Shown here piece by piece: positions 23,999-31,681 of a stretch of 31,681 bases of DNA. The notes below the pieces were generated by a model. It saw only the letters and a list, made by a program, of their open reading frames with translations, was not told the DNA's origin and searched no databases. Position numbers and translations under genes: made by a program. How positions within the stretch are numbered: the stretch's first letter is position 1; every line of letters starts with the position of its first letter. Source of the DNA: an uncultured Pseudomonas sp. (GTDB lineage Bacteria > Pseudomonadota > Gammaproteobacteria > Pseudomonadales > Pseudomonadaceae); NCBI RefSeq assembly GCF_946885955.1, contig NZ_CAMPHI010000052.1, positions 1-31,681 on the forward strand, in the 5' to 3' direction.

Positions 23999-25525
23999 CT
24001 ACGCCTTGAATCGGTGGATCAGGCTATCGAGGTGTGCGGAGAGTTCTTGCAGGGTGGCGTTCTCGGATTTGGTCAATTCGATGTTCTCGGTATTTTCGTT
24101 ATTCAGCCCCGAAATCCTCACCAGGCTCTGGCTGATACCTTCGGCCACGCTGTGCTGCTCTTCGGCGGCCTGTGCGATGTAGGTGTTCATTTCGCGGATT
24201 TTCTGCATGGTTTCGTGAAACCGTAGCACCGACTCCTGCACCACTTCCGATTCGCGTCCGGCCTCTGTGGCCATGTTGCGGCTGAGTTCCATGGCCTCCA
24301 CCACATTGCGGGTCGAGCCTTGCAGGCGTGAAATGATGGTGCGTATTTCTTCCGTGGAGTTGCGGGTCCGTCCTGCCAGCACCCGCACCTCGTCGGCGAC
24401 CACGGCGAAGCCGCGGCCTTGCTCGCCAGCACGGGCAGCTTCAATGGCGGCGTTCAGGGCCAGCAGGTTGGTCTGCTCGGCGATGGCGTTGATCACCTCG
24501 ATGACCTTGTCGATGGCGCCGCTTTCCTGGGCCAGGGATTGGGTCAGGTTGGCCACTTTTTCCACTTCCGCGACCAGGCCGGCGATGGCCTGGTTGGCAT
24601 GCCCGGACAGCTCCGCGGCCTTGTTCACGTGCTCGCTGGCTTCGTCGGTCACCTGGGAAGTACTAAGCGCATTCTGCGCGACCTCTTCCACTGCACTGGT
24701 CATTTCGGTGATCGCGGTGGCGACCTGATCGAGTTCCAGCTGTTGCGAATTGATGCTGCGGGAGTTCTGGTTGGCGTGCTCCTGGCAGGTATTGCTGGAG
24801 CGCAACACGCGCTCTGAAAGGGCTTTTATTTCCTTGATGATGTTCTGCAGCTTCTCCACGAACTGATTGGTGTTGTCGGCCAGGCTGCCGACTTCATCCA
24901 TCCTTCTTATCGTCAGGCGCTGGGTCAGGTCGCCTTCGCCCTTGGACAGGTCGGCCAGGGCGGTATTCATATGATGGAGGGGGCGTAGGACGTTCGAGTG
25001 CAGCAGCAACATCAGGATGACGATGATCGCCACATCCAACATCAGGGTTTGCACGATGGAGCGCAGCAGCAGATCGTCCAGCTCCTCCCTCAGGCCAGCA
25101 TCGCTGGATTGAATGAGCAATTGACCGACCAGCTTCTTGTCGTTGCCGTCTTCGTAGTAGATCTCATCGCTCAGGTAACCGCTCGTTTCGCTCGGGATTT
25201 CACTGATCGGGACCAACTCGTTGGCGCTGTCTCTGGTGAAGCCGGTAACGATTTTCGGGCCGTTGCTGACCAAAATCGAGGAAATGCTCGGGTCGCCCAA
25301 CTCAGACTTGATGGCGGCCTCGGCGAACTTTTTTTCGTAGTTCCACAGTGGCCCGGGCAGGGACAGTTTCAGCCGTTCACTGACGCGCTGGGTGGATTCG
25401 ACGATGTGCGCAGTCCGGTTGTTTTTGATGCTTTGGTAATTGAAATATGCAAACGCAGTGAGGATGAGCGTGATCAGGGCGACGACATAAAGACCCATTC
25501 TGACCTTGAGGCTTGCATCTTTCAT
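23999..25525 (-). CDS. Methyl-accepting chemotaxis protein
   Basis: A 508-residue chemoreceptor. The start at 25525 ([14 protein letters not shown]) places the first membrane helix at about residues 12-32. A periplasmic domain of about 145 residues (containing [15 protein letters not shown]) and a second membrane helix near 180-200 follow, then HAMP and a long coiled coil. The conserved signalling tip reads [20 protein letters not shown], followed by [18 protein letters not shown]. The periplasmic domain with PLWNYE resembles small sensor domains seen in many gammaproteobacterial receptors. There is no C-terminal CheR-docking pentapeptide. It lies upstream of the solute-binding protein gene, probably in the same transcript. 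The Shine-Dalgarno is weak. Confidence 0.94.
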   Translation of the reverse strand: MKDASLKVRMGLYVVALITLILTAFAYFNYQSIKNNRTAHIVESTQRVSERLKLSLPGPLWNYEKKFAEAAIKSELGDPSISSILVSNGPKIVTGFTRDSANELVPISEIPSETSGYLSDEIYYEDGNDKKLVGQLLIQSSDAGLREELDDLLLRSIVQTLMLDVAIIVILMLLLHSNVLRPLHHMNTALADLSKGEGDLTQRLTIRRMDEVGSLADNTNQFVEKLQNIIKEIKALSERVLRSSNTCQEHANQNSRSINSQQLELDQVATAITEMTSAVEEVAQNALSTSQVTDEASEHVNKAAELSGHANQAIAGLVAEVEKVANLTQSLAQESGAIDKVIEVINAIAEQTNLLALNAAIEAARAGEQGRGFAVVADEVRVLAGRTRNSTEEIRTIISRLQGSTRNVVEAMELSRNMATEAGRESEVVQESVLRFHETMQKIREMNTYIAQAAEEQHSVAEGISQSLVRISGLNNENTENIELTKSENATLQELSAHLDSLIHRFKA

Positions 25526-25802
25526 ATTTCTACGGCCCGTAGTGAGTAATTCAGTGGCCAGTGCGGCCGGCCTTAAGCAACAAGTCGGCCAATCGAGGGG
25601 ATTCTTGAGAGCCAATCGCTATTTTGAGTTTTAGCAGATATGTCTGGTTAGGCAAGGTAACGGCCGGGCATCCGTCGGGCCCTTCAGGCATGGTCGCGTG
25701 GCCCGCGAGGTAGACGGCCTGTCACGGGATTGTCGCGGCGCTGTAATACCCGTGCCATCGGCTTTAGCTGCAATCGCTGCAACTCATGTGGGGGATGCGG
25801 CG

Positions 25803-27164
25803 ATGCGAATTTGCGTGATCGGGGCGGGTTATGTGGGCTTGGTGTCGGCGGCCTGTTTTGCCGAAATGGGCAATCGGGTGGTCTGCGTCGAGCGCGACGC
25901 CGTACGGGTGACGCGTCTGGCGCGCGGCGAGGTGCCGATCTACGAACCGGGATTGGAGCCACTGCTCAAGGCCCATCTGGCCAGCGGCCAACTGAGTTTC
26001 AGCCAACACCTGGCGAAGGGTATCGAACGCGCCGAGGTCGTGTTTATCGCCGTGGGCACGCCAAGCGGGGAGGACGGCTCGGCCGATCTGTCGCATGTTC
26101 TGGCCGTGGCGGATGAGCTGGGCGAGCGCCTGCAGCAGACTTGCCTGGTGGTGGATAAGTCCACGGTGCCGGTGGGCACGGCCGAGCGAGTGGCGCAGCG
26201 CATAAATGCGCGTCTGGCCCAGCGCGGCAAGGGCTTCAAGGTGATGGTGGCGAGCAATCCGGAGTTTCTCAAGGAAGGTTCGGCGATCGACGATTTCATG
26301 CGTCCGGATCGGGTGCTGATCGGCTGCGATGAGCCGCGCGGTACCGAGGTGCTACGCCGTTTGTATGCACCCTTTCTACGCAATCATGAGCGCCTGCTGT
26401 GCATGAGCGTGCGCGCTGCGGAGTTCAGTAAGTACGCGGCCAATGCCTTTCTCGCCACCAAGATTTCCTTTATCAACGAGATGGCGGGGCTGTGTGCCCG
26501 CCTGGACGTGGACATTGAAGAAGTCCGCCGTGGCATCGGCAGTGACAAGCGCATCGGCACGCACTTTATCTATGCAGGCTGCGGCTACGGCGGCTCCTGT
26601 TTCCCCAAGGATGTGCGCGCCTTGATCCGCGCGGCGGAGCAAGAAGGTATTGAACCGGGCATTCTGCGAGCAGTCGAAGCCCGTAATGCGTTGCAGAAAA
26701 CCTTGCTGTTCCAAGCGTTGCGCGAGCATTTTTCCGGACACCTGCAGGGCCGCGTCGTGGCGCTCTGGGGCCTGGCTTTCAAGCCTGGCACCGACGACCT
26801 GCGCGAGGCGCCGAGCCTGGTGCTGCTCGATGCCTTGCTCGCCGCCGGGGCTGTGGTGCAAGCCTGTGACCCGGTTGCCATTGGCGCAGTGGCGGTACGT
26901 TATGTGCAAGCCATCGACAGTGGGCAGTTGCGCTTGAGCGAATCGCTGTACAGCGTGGCGGAAGGTGCCGATGCGGTGGTGCTGCTCACCGAGTGGAAAC
27001 AGTTTCGGCAGCCGGACTTCGTGCGGATTGGTAATTCGATGCGCATGCCCGTGCTGTTCGACGGTCGCAACATCTACGACGCAAAACAACTCGCGGAATT
27101 GGGTTTCCTCTACCGCGGTATAGGTCGGCCGGCTGTAGGGCATTGTAAGGCGCATGCAGCCTGA
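25803..27164 (+). CDS. ugd: UDP-glucose 6-dehydrogenase (nucleotide sugar dehydrogenase)
   Basis: A 453-residue cytosolic enzyme that oxidises UDP-glucose to UDP-glucuronate with two NAD+. The start MRICVIGAGYVGLVSAACF carries the NAD-binding motif; an upstream ATG at 25698 is not needed. The catalytic Cys lies in GYGGSCFPKD (residue 266), with the Lys of AANAFLATKISFINE before it and the UDP-binding C-terminal domain after it. A GGGGGA Shine-Dalgarno lies 5' of ATG. It is followed by galU after 41 bases, so the pair makes and then oxidises UDP-glucose for surface polysaccharides. The order matches PA2022-PA2023 of P. aeruginosa (from memory). Confidence 0.96.
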   Translation: MRICVIGAGYVGLVSAACFAEMGNRVVCVERDAVRVTRLARGEVPIYEPGLEPLLKAHLASGQLSFSQHLAKGIERAEVVFIAVGTPSGEDGSADLSHVLAVADELGERLQQTCLVVDKSTVPVGTAERVAQRINARLAQRGKGFKVMVASNPEFLKEGSAIDDFMRPDRVLIGCDEPRGTEVLRRLYAPFLRNHERLLCMSVRAAEFSKYAANAFLATKISFINEMAGLCARLDVDIEEVRRGIGSDKRIGTHFIYAGCGYGGSCFPKDVRALIRAAEQEGIEPGILRAVEARNALQKTLLFQALREHFSGHLQGRVVALWGLAFKPGTDDLREAPSLVLLDALLAAGAVVQACDPVAIGAVAVRYVQAIDSGQLRLSESLYSVAEGADAVVLLTEWKQFRQPDFVRIGNSMRMPVLFDGRNIYDAKQLAELGFLYRGIGRPAVGHCKAHAA

Positions 27165-27205
27165 TAGACTGCGCCGGCGATTTCGTCCCATTTTTAAGGT
27201 CTCCC

Positions 27206-28045
27206 ATGATTAAAAAATGCTTGTTCCCCGCAGCCGGTTACGGCACTCGCTTTTTGCCAGCGACCAAGGCAATGCCCAAGGAAATGCTGCCGATCGTGAA
27301 CAAGCCGTTGATTCAGTACGGCGTCGAGGAGGCGCTGGAGGCCGGTCTGAAGCAGATCGCCATGGTTACCGGCCGCGGCAAGCGTTCTTTGGAAGACCAC
27401 TTCGATATCAGCTACGAGCTCGAACACCAGATCCGCGATACCGATAAGGAAAAGTACCTGGTCGGTATTCGCCGTCTGATCGACGAGTGCAGCTTCTCCT
27501 ACACTCGTCAGGTCGAGATGAAGGGCCTGGGCCATGCGATTCTCTGCGGTCGCCCGCTGATCGGCGATGAGCCGTTCGCCGTGGTGCTGGCCGATGACCT
27601 TTGTCTGAACCTGGAAGGCGACGGCGTGCTGAGCCAGATGGTCAAGCTGTACAACCAGTTCCGCTGCTCGATCGTGGCGATTCAGGAAGTGCCGCCGGAG
27701 GAAACCCACAAATACGGGGTGATCTCCGGCGAGATGATCCGCGACGACATCTACCGGGTTAACAGCATGGTCGAAAAGCCCAAGCCGGAAGACGCACCGT
27801 CTAACCTGGCGATCATCGGCCGCTATATCCTCACCCCGGATATCTTCGACCTGATCGAACAGACCGAGCCGGGCAAGGGCGGTGAAATCCAGATCACCGA
27901 CGCGCTGATGAAACAGGCCCAGGACGGCTGCGTGCTGGCCTACAAATTCAAAGGCCAGCGTTTCGATTGCGGCGGCGCCGAGGGTTATATCGAGGCGACC
28001 AACTTCTGCTTCGAAAACCTCTACAAGCCGGGTAAGGCTTACTGA
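27206..28045 (+). CDS. galU: UTP--glucose-1-phosphate uridylyltransferase
   Basis: A 279-residue enzyme that makes UDP-glucose from UTP and glucose-1-phosphate. The nucleotide-binding signature FPAAGYGTRFLPATKAMPKE is at the N-terminus, followed by PIVNKPLIQYGVEEA. EMKGLGHAIL, VVLADDL, PEETHKYGVI and FKGQRFDCGGAEGYIEA are family landmarks. Length is normal for GalU. AAGG lies six bases before ATG. A clear intrinsic terminator follows at 28081, so ugd-galU probably form a two-gene operon. Confidence 0.97.
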   Translation: MIKKCLFPAAGYGTRFLPATKAMPKEMLPIVNKPLIQYGVEEALEAGLKQIAMVTGRGKRSLEDHFDISYELEHQIRDTDKEKYLVGIRRLIDECSFSYTRQVEMKGLGHAILCGRPLIGDEPFAVVLADDLCLNLEGDGVLSQMVKLYNQFRCSIVAIQEVPPEETHKYGVISGEMIRDDIYRVNSMVEKPKPEDAPSNLAIIGRYILTPDIFDLIEQTEPGKGGEIQITDALMKQAQDGCVLAYKFKGQRFDCGGAEGYIEATNFCFENLYKPGKAY

Positions 28046-28080
28046 GGGCAAGCTACACGCCTTGAGTTGTAAGTGAATAC

Positions 28081-28111
28081 AAGGCCACCGCGAGGTGGCT
28101 TTGTTGTTTTT
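28081..28111 (+). terminator. Rho-independent terminator of galU
   Basis: AAGGCCACC and GGTGGCTTT form an 8-pair stem around GCGA, followed by a T-rich run (TTGTTGTTTTT). It begins 36 bases after the galU stop codon. Confidence 0.8.
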
Positions 28112-28142
28112 CTGGGTAGGCTGTTCTGCTGCGCTTTCGGGT

Positions 28143-28512
28143 CGTAGCCCAGATAAGCGTCAGCGCAATCCGGGGCAGCCGTGGTGACCATGAAACCGTT
28201 TCCCCGGATTGCATCCGGGCTACAAGAGCGCGCCTTTTGTGGGAGGGGCTTTAGCCGCGATTGCTGGTTGGGTCGGGTCGCCGTGTAACCCAACAAGGTC
28301 TCTAGGCGGTGTGATTGCTGATCGCGCTTTGTCCATCTGCGGACACCGCGCAGGCCTCTTGTTGGGTTACGCGGCGTTCATGTACGGCGTTATCGACAAC
28401 TAACGCTGTCGCCGCTAACCCAACGGGTTCTGCTGTTCTTCAGTTCGTAGCCTGGATGAAATCCAGGAGCGGTTTTGCGTCGGGCACTGTTCCCGGATTG
28501 CATCCGGGCTAC
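28143..28512. repeat. Mixed REP hairpin cluster
   Basis: It holds a GTAGCCC...GGGCTAC pair (28144-28222), a GTGGGAGGGGCTTTAGCCGC unit (28239-28260), a long GGGTTACGCGGC...GCCGCTAACCC hairpin with outlying GTTGGGT/AACCCAAC arms (28266-28425), and another GTAGCC...GGCTAC pair (28446-28512). All are intergenic and typical of Pseudomonas. There is no gene between galU and the VOC gene. Confidence 0.7.
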
Positions 28513-28528
28513 AACTGCACAGTTCCCT

Positions 28529-28951
28529 TCAGGGAATCGGCATGGCCTCAGAGCCCGGCCCCAGCGGTTGGCCGTAGCTGAATTCGACATAGTTGCCCGC
28601 CGGATCGCGCAGGCCGCAGTAGTAGCCGACCGGGTAGGGCTCGTCGCGCGGTGCCCAGATCAGGCAACCGGCTTTTTCGGCCTTGTTGGCGATGCGGTCG
28701 ACCTCGTCGCGGCTGCCGAGGGCAAAGCCGAAGTGGCTGTAGTCGTCGGCGGCGAGCTGGCGGTCCTGGCCGCCGGGCATGATCACGAAAATAAACTGAT
28801 GTTCCTTGCCCGCTTCGGCCATCCAGACGATGCGCGAACCCTTGCCCGCACGCTCGTGGATCACCCGCATGCCGCAGAACTCGCTATAGAAGGCCACACA
28901 GGCGTCCAGGTCGGGTACGTGCAGGGCCAGGTGGGTGAGGGTGGGCTGCAT
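28529..28951 (-). CDS. VOC family (glyoxalase/ring-cleaving dioxygenase-like) protein
   Basis: A 140-residue vicinal-oxygen-chelate protein. The start MQPTLTHLALHVPDL (28951) is preceded by AAAGGAGA and preferred over the upstream 29029 start. HLALHV carries the first metal His, GKEHQFIFVIMPG and SHFGFALGSRDEVD lie in the middle, and GLRDPAGNYVEFSYGQ holds the C-terminal metal Glu. Its position between galU and gor corresponds to PA2024 of P. aeruginosa, annotated as a ring-cleaving dioxygenase (from memory). The actual substrate is unproven; members range from glyoxalases to extradiol dioxygenases. It is transcribed opposite to both neighbours. Confidence 0.9.
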   Translation of the reverse strand: MQPTLTHLALHVPDLDACVAFYSEFCGMRVIHERAGKGSRIVWMAEAGKEHQFIFVIMPGGQDRQLAADDYSHFGFALGSRDEVDRIANKAEKAGCLIWAPRDEPYPVGYYCGLRDPAGNYVEFSYGQPLGPGSEAMPIP

Positions 28952-29091
28952 CTCGCTCTCCTTTTGTCGTTCATACAGCTTAGGCGCTGGTTGGGGGCGG
29001 GGGTTCGGCTTGTGCTTGATAGGATGCATTCCCCGGATTGTGCTGGGGCTTGTCCGACGAGCAACAGCAGCGCATTGCTATCTTGTCGGGT

Positions 29092-29250
29092 TGTAGGAGG
29101 GGCTTTAGCCGCGAAAGCCACAGTTAAAAGCTCGCCGCTAAAGCGCCTCCCACAGGTTCTGATCGTCCCCACGCCAAACGCACCGCCCCCGGGTTACGCG
29201 GCGGCCGATGGTGATGTCGCCGCGCAGACCGCGATAGTCGCCGCTAACCC
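29092..29250. repeat. REP hairpins upstream of gor
   Basis: TGTAGGAGGGGCTTTAGCCG (from 29092) pairs with CGCTAAAGCGCCTCCCACA ending at 29154. GGGTTACGCGGC (from 29191) pairs with GCCGCTAACCC ending at 29250. They lie between the divergent VOC and gor genes, so they may also influence their promoters. Confidence 0.65.
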
Positions 29251-29298
29251 GACCTACGTTGCTGAGGTTATGCTTGCGGCCTGATCTGGAGGCTTGAA

Positions 29299-30657
29299 AT
29301 GACTTACGACTTCGACCTGTTTGTAATCGGCGCCGGCTCCGGCGGTGTGCGCGCGGCGCGTTTTGCCGCGGGCTTCGGCGCGCGGGTGGCGGTGGCCGAG
29401 AGCCGCTACCTCGGCGGCACCTGCGTGAACGTTGGCTGCGTGCCGAAGAAGCTGCTGGTGTACGGCGCGCACTTCGCCGAAGACTTCGAGCAGGCGCAGG
29501 GCTTCGGCTGGTCGCTGGGCGAGGCGAAGTTCGATTGGCCGACATTGATCGCCAACAAGAATCGCGAAATCGAGCGCCTTAACGGCATCTACCGCAACCT
29601 GCTGGTCAACAGTGGCGTGACCTTGCTCGAAGGCCATGCGCGTCTGCTCGATGGGCACAGCGTCGAACTCGACGGCAAGCGCTACAGTGCGAAAAACATT
29701 CTGATCGCCACCGGCGGCTGGCCGCATATCCCGAACATTCCCGGCCACGAGCATGCCATCGGTTCGAACGAGGTGTTCTTTCTCGATCAGTTGCCCAAGC
29801 GGGTGCTGGTGGTCGGCGGTGGTTATATCGCGGTGGAGTTCGCCTCGATCTTCCATGGCATGGGCGCGCAGACCTCGTTGCTGTACCGCGGCGAGCTGTT
29901 CCTGCGCGGCTTCGATGGCGCGGTGCGCAAGCATCTGCAGGAAGAGCTGTGTAAACGCGGGGTGGACCTGCAATTCAATAGCGATATCCAGCGCATCGAC
30001 AAACAGGCGGACGGCAGCCTGCGGGCGACGCTGATCGATGGTCGGGTGCTGGAGGCCGACTGTATTTTCTACGCCACCGGGCGTAAGCCGATGCTGGAAA
30101 ACCTCGGCCTGGAGAATACCCACGTCGAGCTGGACGATCGCGGCTACATTCAGGTCGATGAGCAGTACCAAACCCAGGAACCGTCGATTCTGGCGATTGG
30201 CGATGTGATTGGCCGGGTGCAGCTGACGCCGGTGGCGCTGGCCGAAGGCATGGCCGTGGCGCGTCGGCTGTTCAAGTCCGAGGAATACCGCAAGGTGGAT
30301 TACCAGATGATCCCGACCGCGGTGTTCAGCCTGCCGAATATCGGCACCGTCGGCCTTAGCGAGGAACAGGCGCGCGAGGCCGGGTACGAGGTGAAAATCT
30401 ACGAGAGCCGCTTCCGGCCGATGAAGCTGACGCTGACCGACTGCCAGGAGCGCTCGCTGATGAAGCTGGTGGTGGACGCCGATAGCGACCGCGTGCTCGG
30501 CTGCCATATGGTCGGGCCGGATGCCGGCGAGATCGTCCAGGGCCTGGCCGTGGCGCTGAAAGCCGGGGCGACCAAGCAGCTGTTCGACGAGACCATTGGC
30601 GTGCACCCGACGGCCGCCGAAGAGTTCGTCACCATGCGTACGCCCGTGGCGTCCTGA
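29299..30657 (+). CDS. gor: Glutathione-disulfide reductase
   Basis: A 452-residue FAD/NADPH enzyme that keeps glutathione reduced in the cytosol. FAD-binding GAGSGG is at residues 11-16, and the redox-active disulfide [13 protein letters not shown] has C42 and C47. NADPH-binding [12 protein letters not shown] is in the middle, and the C-terminal [16 protein letters not shown] carries the active-site His-Glu pair. Length is normal. GGAGG lies upstream of the ATG. The place after the VOC gene matches PA2025. An open frame of 450 codons runs antisense over it because of high GC and is not a gene. Confidence 0.97.
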   Translation: MTYDFDLFVIGAGSGGVRAARFAAGFGARVAVAESRYLGGTCVNVGCVPKKLLVYGAHFAEDFEQAQGFGWSLGEAKFDWPTLIANKNREIERLNGIYRNLLVNSGVTLLEGHARLLDGHSVELDGKRYSAKNILIATGGWPHIPNIPGHEHAIGSNEVFFLDQLPKRVLVVGGGYIAVEFASIFHGMGAQTSLLYRGELFLRGFDGAVRKHLQEELCKRGVDLQFNSDIQRIDKQADGSLRATLIDGRVLEADCIFYATGRKPMLENLGLENTHVELDDRGYIQVDEQYQTQEPSILAIGDVIGRVQLTPVALAEGMAVARRLFKSEEYRKVDYQMIPTAVFSLPNIGTVGLSEEQAREAGYEVKIYESRFRPMKLTLTDCQERSLMKLVVDADSDRVLGCHMVGPDAGEIVQGLAVALKAGATKQLFDETIGVHPTAAEEFVTMRTPVAS

Positions 30658-30658
30658 A

Positions 30659-31291
30659 ATGGGTATGGCGCAACTGTTCTACCTGGCGGACCTGTTCGGT
30701 GTGGCGGTATTCGCCATCACCGGCGCGCTGATGGCCGGGCGCAAGTCCATGGACCTGTTCGGCGTGCTGGTGATCGCGGTGATCACCGCGCTGGGCGGCG
30801 GTACCTTGCGCGATCTGATTCTGGATAACCACCCGGTCAGCTGGATCGGCAACGACCTGTATATCGTGGTCGCCTCCCTGGCGGCGGTGGGCACGGTGAT
30901 CTGGGTGCGCCTGACCCAGCCGATCCACGAAAAAGGCCTGTTGCTCGCCGACGCCTTCGGCCTCGCGGTGTTCACTGTGATCGGCACCGAGGTCGCGCTG
31001 CAACATCAGGTGCCCTATAGCACCGCGGTGATCATGGGCGTGATGACCGGCGTTGCCGGCGGGGTAATGCGCGATGTGATCTGTAACGAGATTCCGCTGA
31101 TCTTCCAGAAGGAAATCTACGCCACCGCCTGCATCGCCGGCGCCCTGGTGTTTATCGGTCTGCGCGAGCTGGAAACCCCGCGTTGGCTGGATACCGGTAT
31201 CGCGATGTTGACCGTACTGTTGATCCGCCTGGCGGCGATTCGCTGGCATGTGTCGCTGCCGCGCTTTCACCTGTTGGATCGACATCGATAA
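30659..31291 (+). CDS. TRIC-like (UPF0126/YadS) membrane protein
   Basis: A 210-residue inner-membrane protein with about six or seven hydrophobic helices in two related halves. Each half carries a glycine-rich motif followed by Arg-Asp: GGGTLRDLIL in the first and GGVMRDVICNEIP in the second. This is the UPF0126 signature, a family with structural kinship to trimeric intracellular cation channels (bacterial TRIC, potassium-permeable in studied members). The ATG at 30659 is one base after the gor stop; MAQLFYL at 30665 is an alternative. The tight spacing suggests translation coupled to gor. Confidence 0.9.
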   Translation: MGMAQLFYLADLFGVAVFAITGALMAGRKSMDLFGVLVIAVITALGGGTLRDLILDNHPVSWIGNDLYIVVASLAAVGTVIWVRLTQPIHEKGLLLADAFGLAVFTVIGTEVALQHQVPYSTAVIMGVMTGVAGGVMRDVICNEIPLIFQKEIYATACIAGALVFIGLRELETPRWLDTGIAMLTVLLIRLAAIRWHVSLPRFHLLDRHR

Positions 31292-31303
31292 TCGAGCACG
31301 CCT

Positions 31304-31681
31304 TGTAGCCCGGGTTGCAACCCGGGGAACGGTGGTGCGTGCGCTACCGCTTCCGGATTGCGCCTGGGCTTATTCGGGCTACAGGTTGCAGTCTCGTAGG
31401 GCGGACATAGATCGTTCCCACGCTCCAGCGTGGGAATGCAGTTGGCGACGCTCCGCGTCGCTGGGACGCAGAGCGTCCCAGGATGGGTTACCACGCAGGA
31501 GCGTGGGAACCATCAAATTGCGGTACGTACAGGGCAGCGCGCTTTGTAGCCCGGGTTGCGCCTGGGCTTATTCGGGCTACGGGCTGCGATGGTGGATAGA
31601 TCGTTCCCACGCTCCAGCGTGGGAACGCAGTTGGCGACGCTCCGCGTCGCTGGGACGCAGAGCGTCCCAGGATGGGTTACC
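31304..31681. repeat. Tandemly duplicated REP-type repeat cluster
   Basis: An 86-base unit beginning ATAGATCGTTCCCACGCTCC lies at 31407-31492 and again at 31596-31681 with a single base difference, a 189-base period. It contains nested hairpins (CCCACGCTCCAGCGTGGG, GACGCTCCGCGTC, GGGACGCAGAGCGTCCC). GTAGCCCGGGTTGC...TTCGGGCTAC hairpins lie before each unit (31304-31382 and 31546-31580). No gene is seen in this stretch, which continues past the window. Confidence 0.75.

Noticed and set aside
27194..28051. Long open frame antisense to galU (285 codons)
   Set aside because: Same reason: galU is unambiguous, and the antisense product shows no domain.
29254..30606. Long open frame antisense to gor (450 codons)
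   Set aside because: It mirrors a clearly identified enzyme gene; the protein is His/Gln-rich with no known motif. It is a high-GC antisense artefact.
31304..31681. CRISPR array
   Set aside because: The repeats are long, internally palindromic and only twofold, without unique spacers or cas genes; they are REP-type elements.

Overview
The window looks like a chromosome segment of a Pseudomonas species with high-GC core DNA. The strongest clue is the right-hand block: nucleotide-sugar dehydrogenase (ugd), galU, a small VOC/ring-cleaving-dioxygenase-like gene on the opposite strand, then glutathione reductase (gor). From memory this matches the gene order PA2022-PA2025 of P. aeruginosa. Pseudomonas-type REP hairpins between genes, LysR/AraC/Crp regulators and two large c-di-GMP proteins fit the same origin. 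No rRNA, tRNA or CRISPR array was seen.

Layout. (1) 1-5994: an accessory segment whose two edges are copies of the same insertion-sequence end, each abutting half of a roughly 76-bp palindromic repeat. Inside are an SDR oxidoreductase divergent from a LysR regulator, a decayed phytanoyl-CoA dioxygenase (phyH-like) gene, a 747-residue AT-rich protein that combines a restriction-endonuclease-like N-terminus with a PIN-like C-terminus, and a Cys-containing protein of unknown function. (2) 6150-7749: a TetR-YciI-Tag operon with two matching palindromic operators upstream. (3) 7816-12110: hairpins, a truncated phyH fragment, a 1082-residue membrane GGDEF-EAL protein, and a MITE-like element that supplies the stop codon of the next gene. 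(4) 12097-19794: an intact phyH-like gene, a TauD-like dioxygenase divergent from an AraC regulator, a Crp/Fnr-type regulator, and a probable operon of a DECR-like SDR, a phytoene desaturase/RetSat-like flavoprotein, an EthD protein and an alpha/beta hydrolase. (5) 20105-25525: a soluble multi-PAS GGDEF-EAL protein, a periplasmic solute-binding protein and a chemoreceptor. (6) 25803-31291: the conserved ugd-galU-VOC-gor-TRIC block. (7) 31304-31681: a tandemly duplicated cluster of REP-type hairpins.

How the parts may work together. The flavoprotein and the DECR-like SDR belong to families that act on conjugated double bonds, so with the hydrolase, the EthD protein and the neighbouring Fe(II)/2-oxoglutarate oxygenases they suggest breakdown or modification of a lipid or isoprenoid-like compound; this is inference. 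ugd and galU supply UDP-glucose and UDP-glucuronate for envelope polysaccharides, and the two GGDEF-EAL proteins could tune biofilm or motility. The double-nuclease protein near the left edge is the best candidate for an undescribed defence function.
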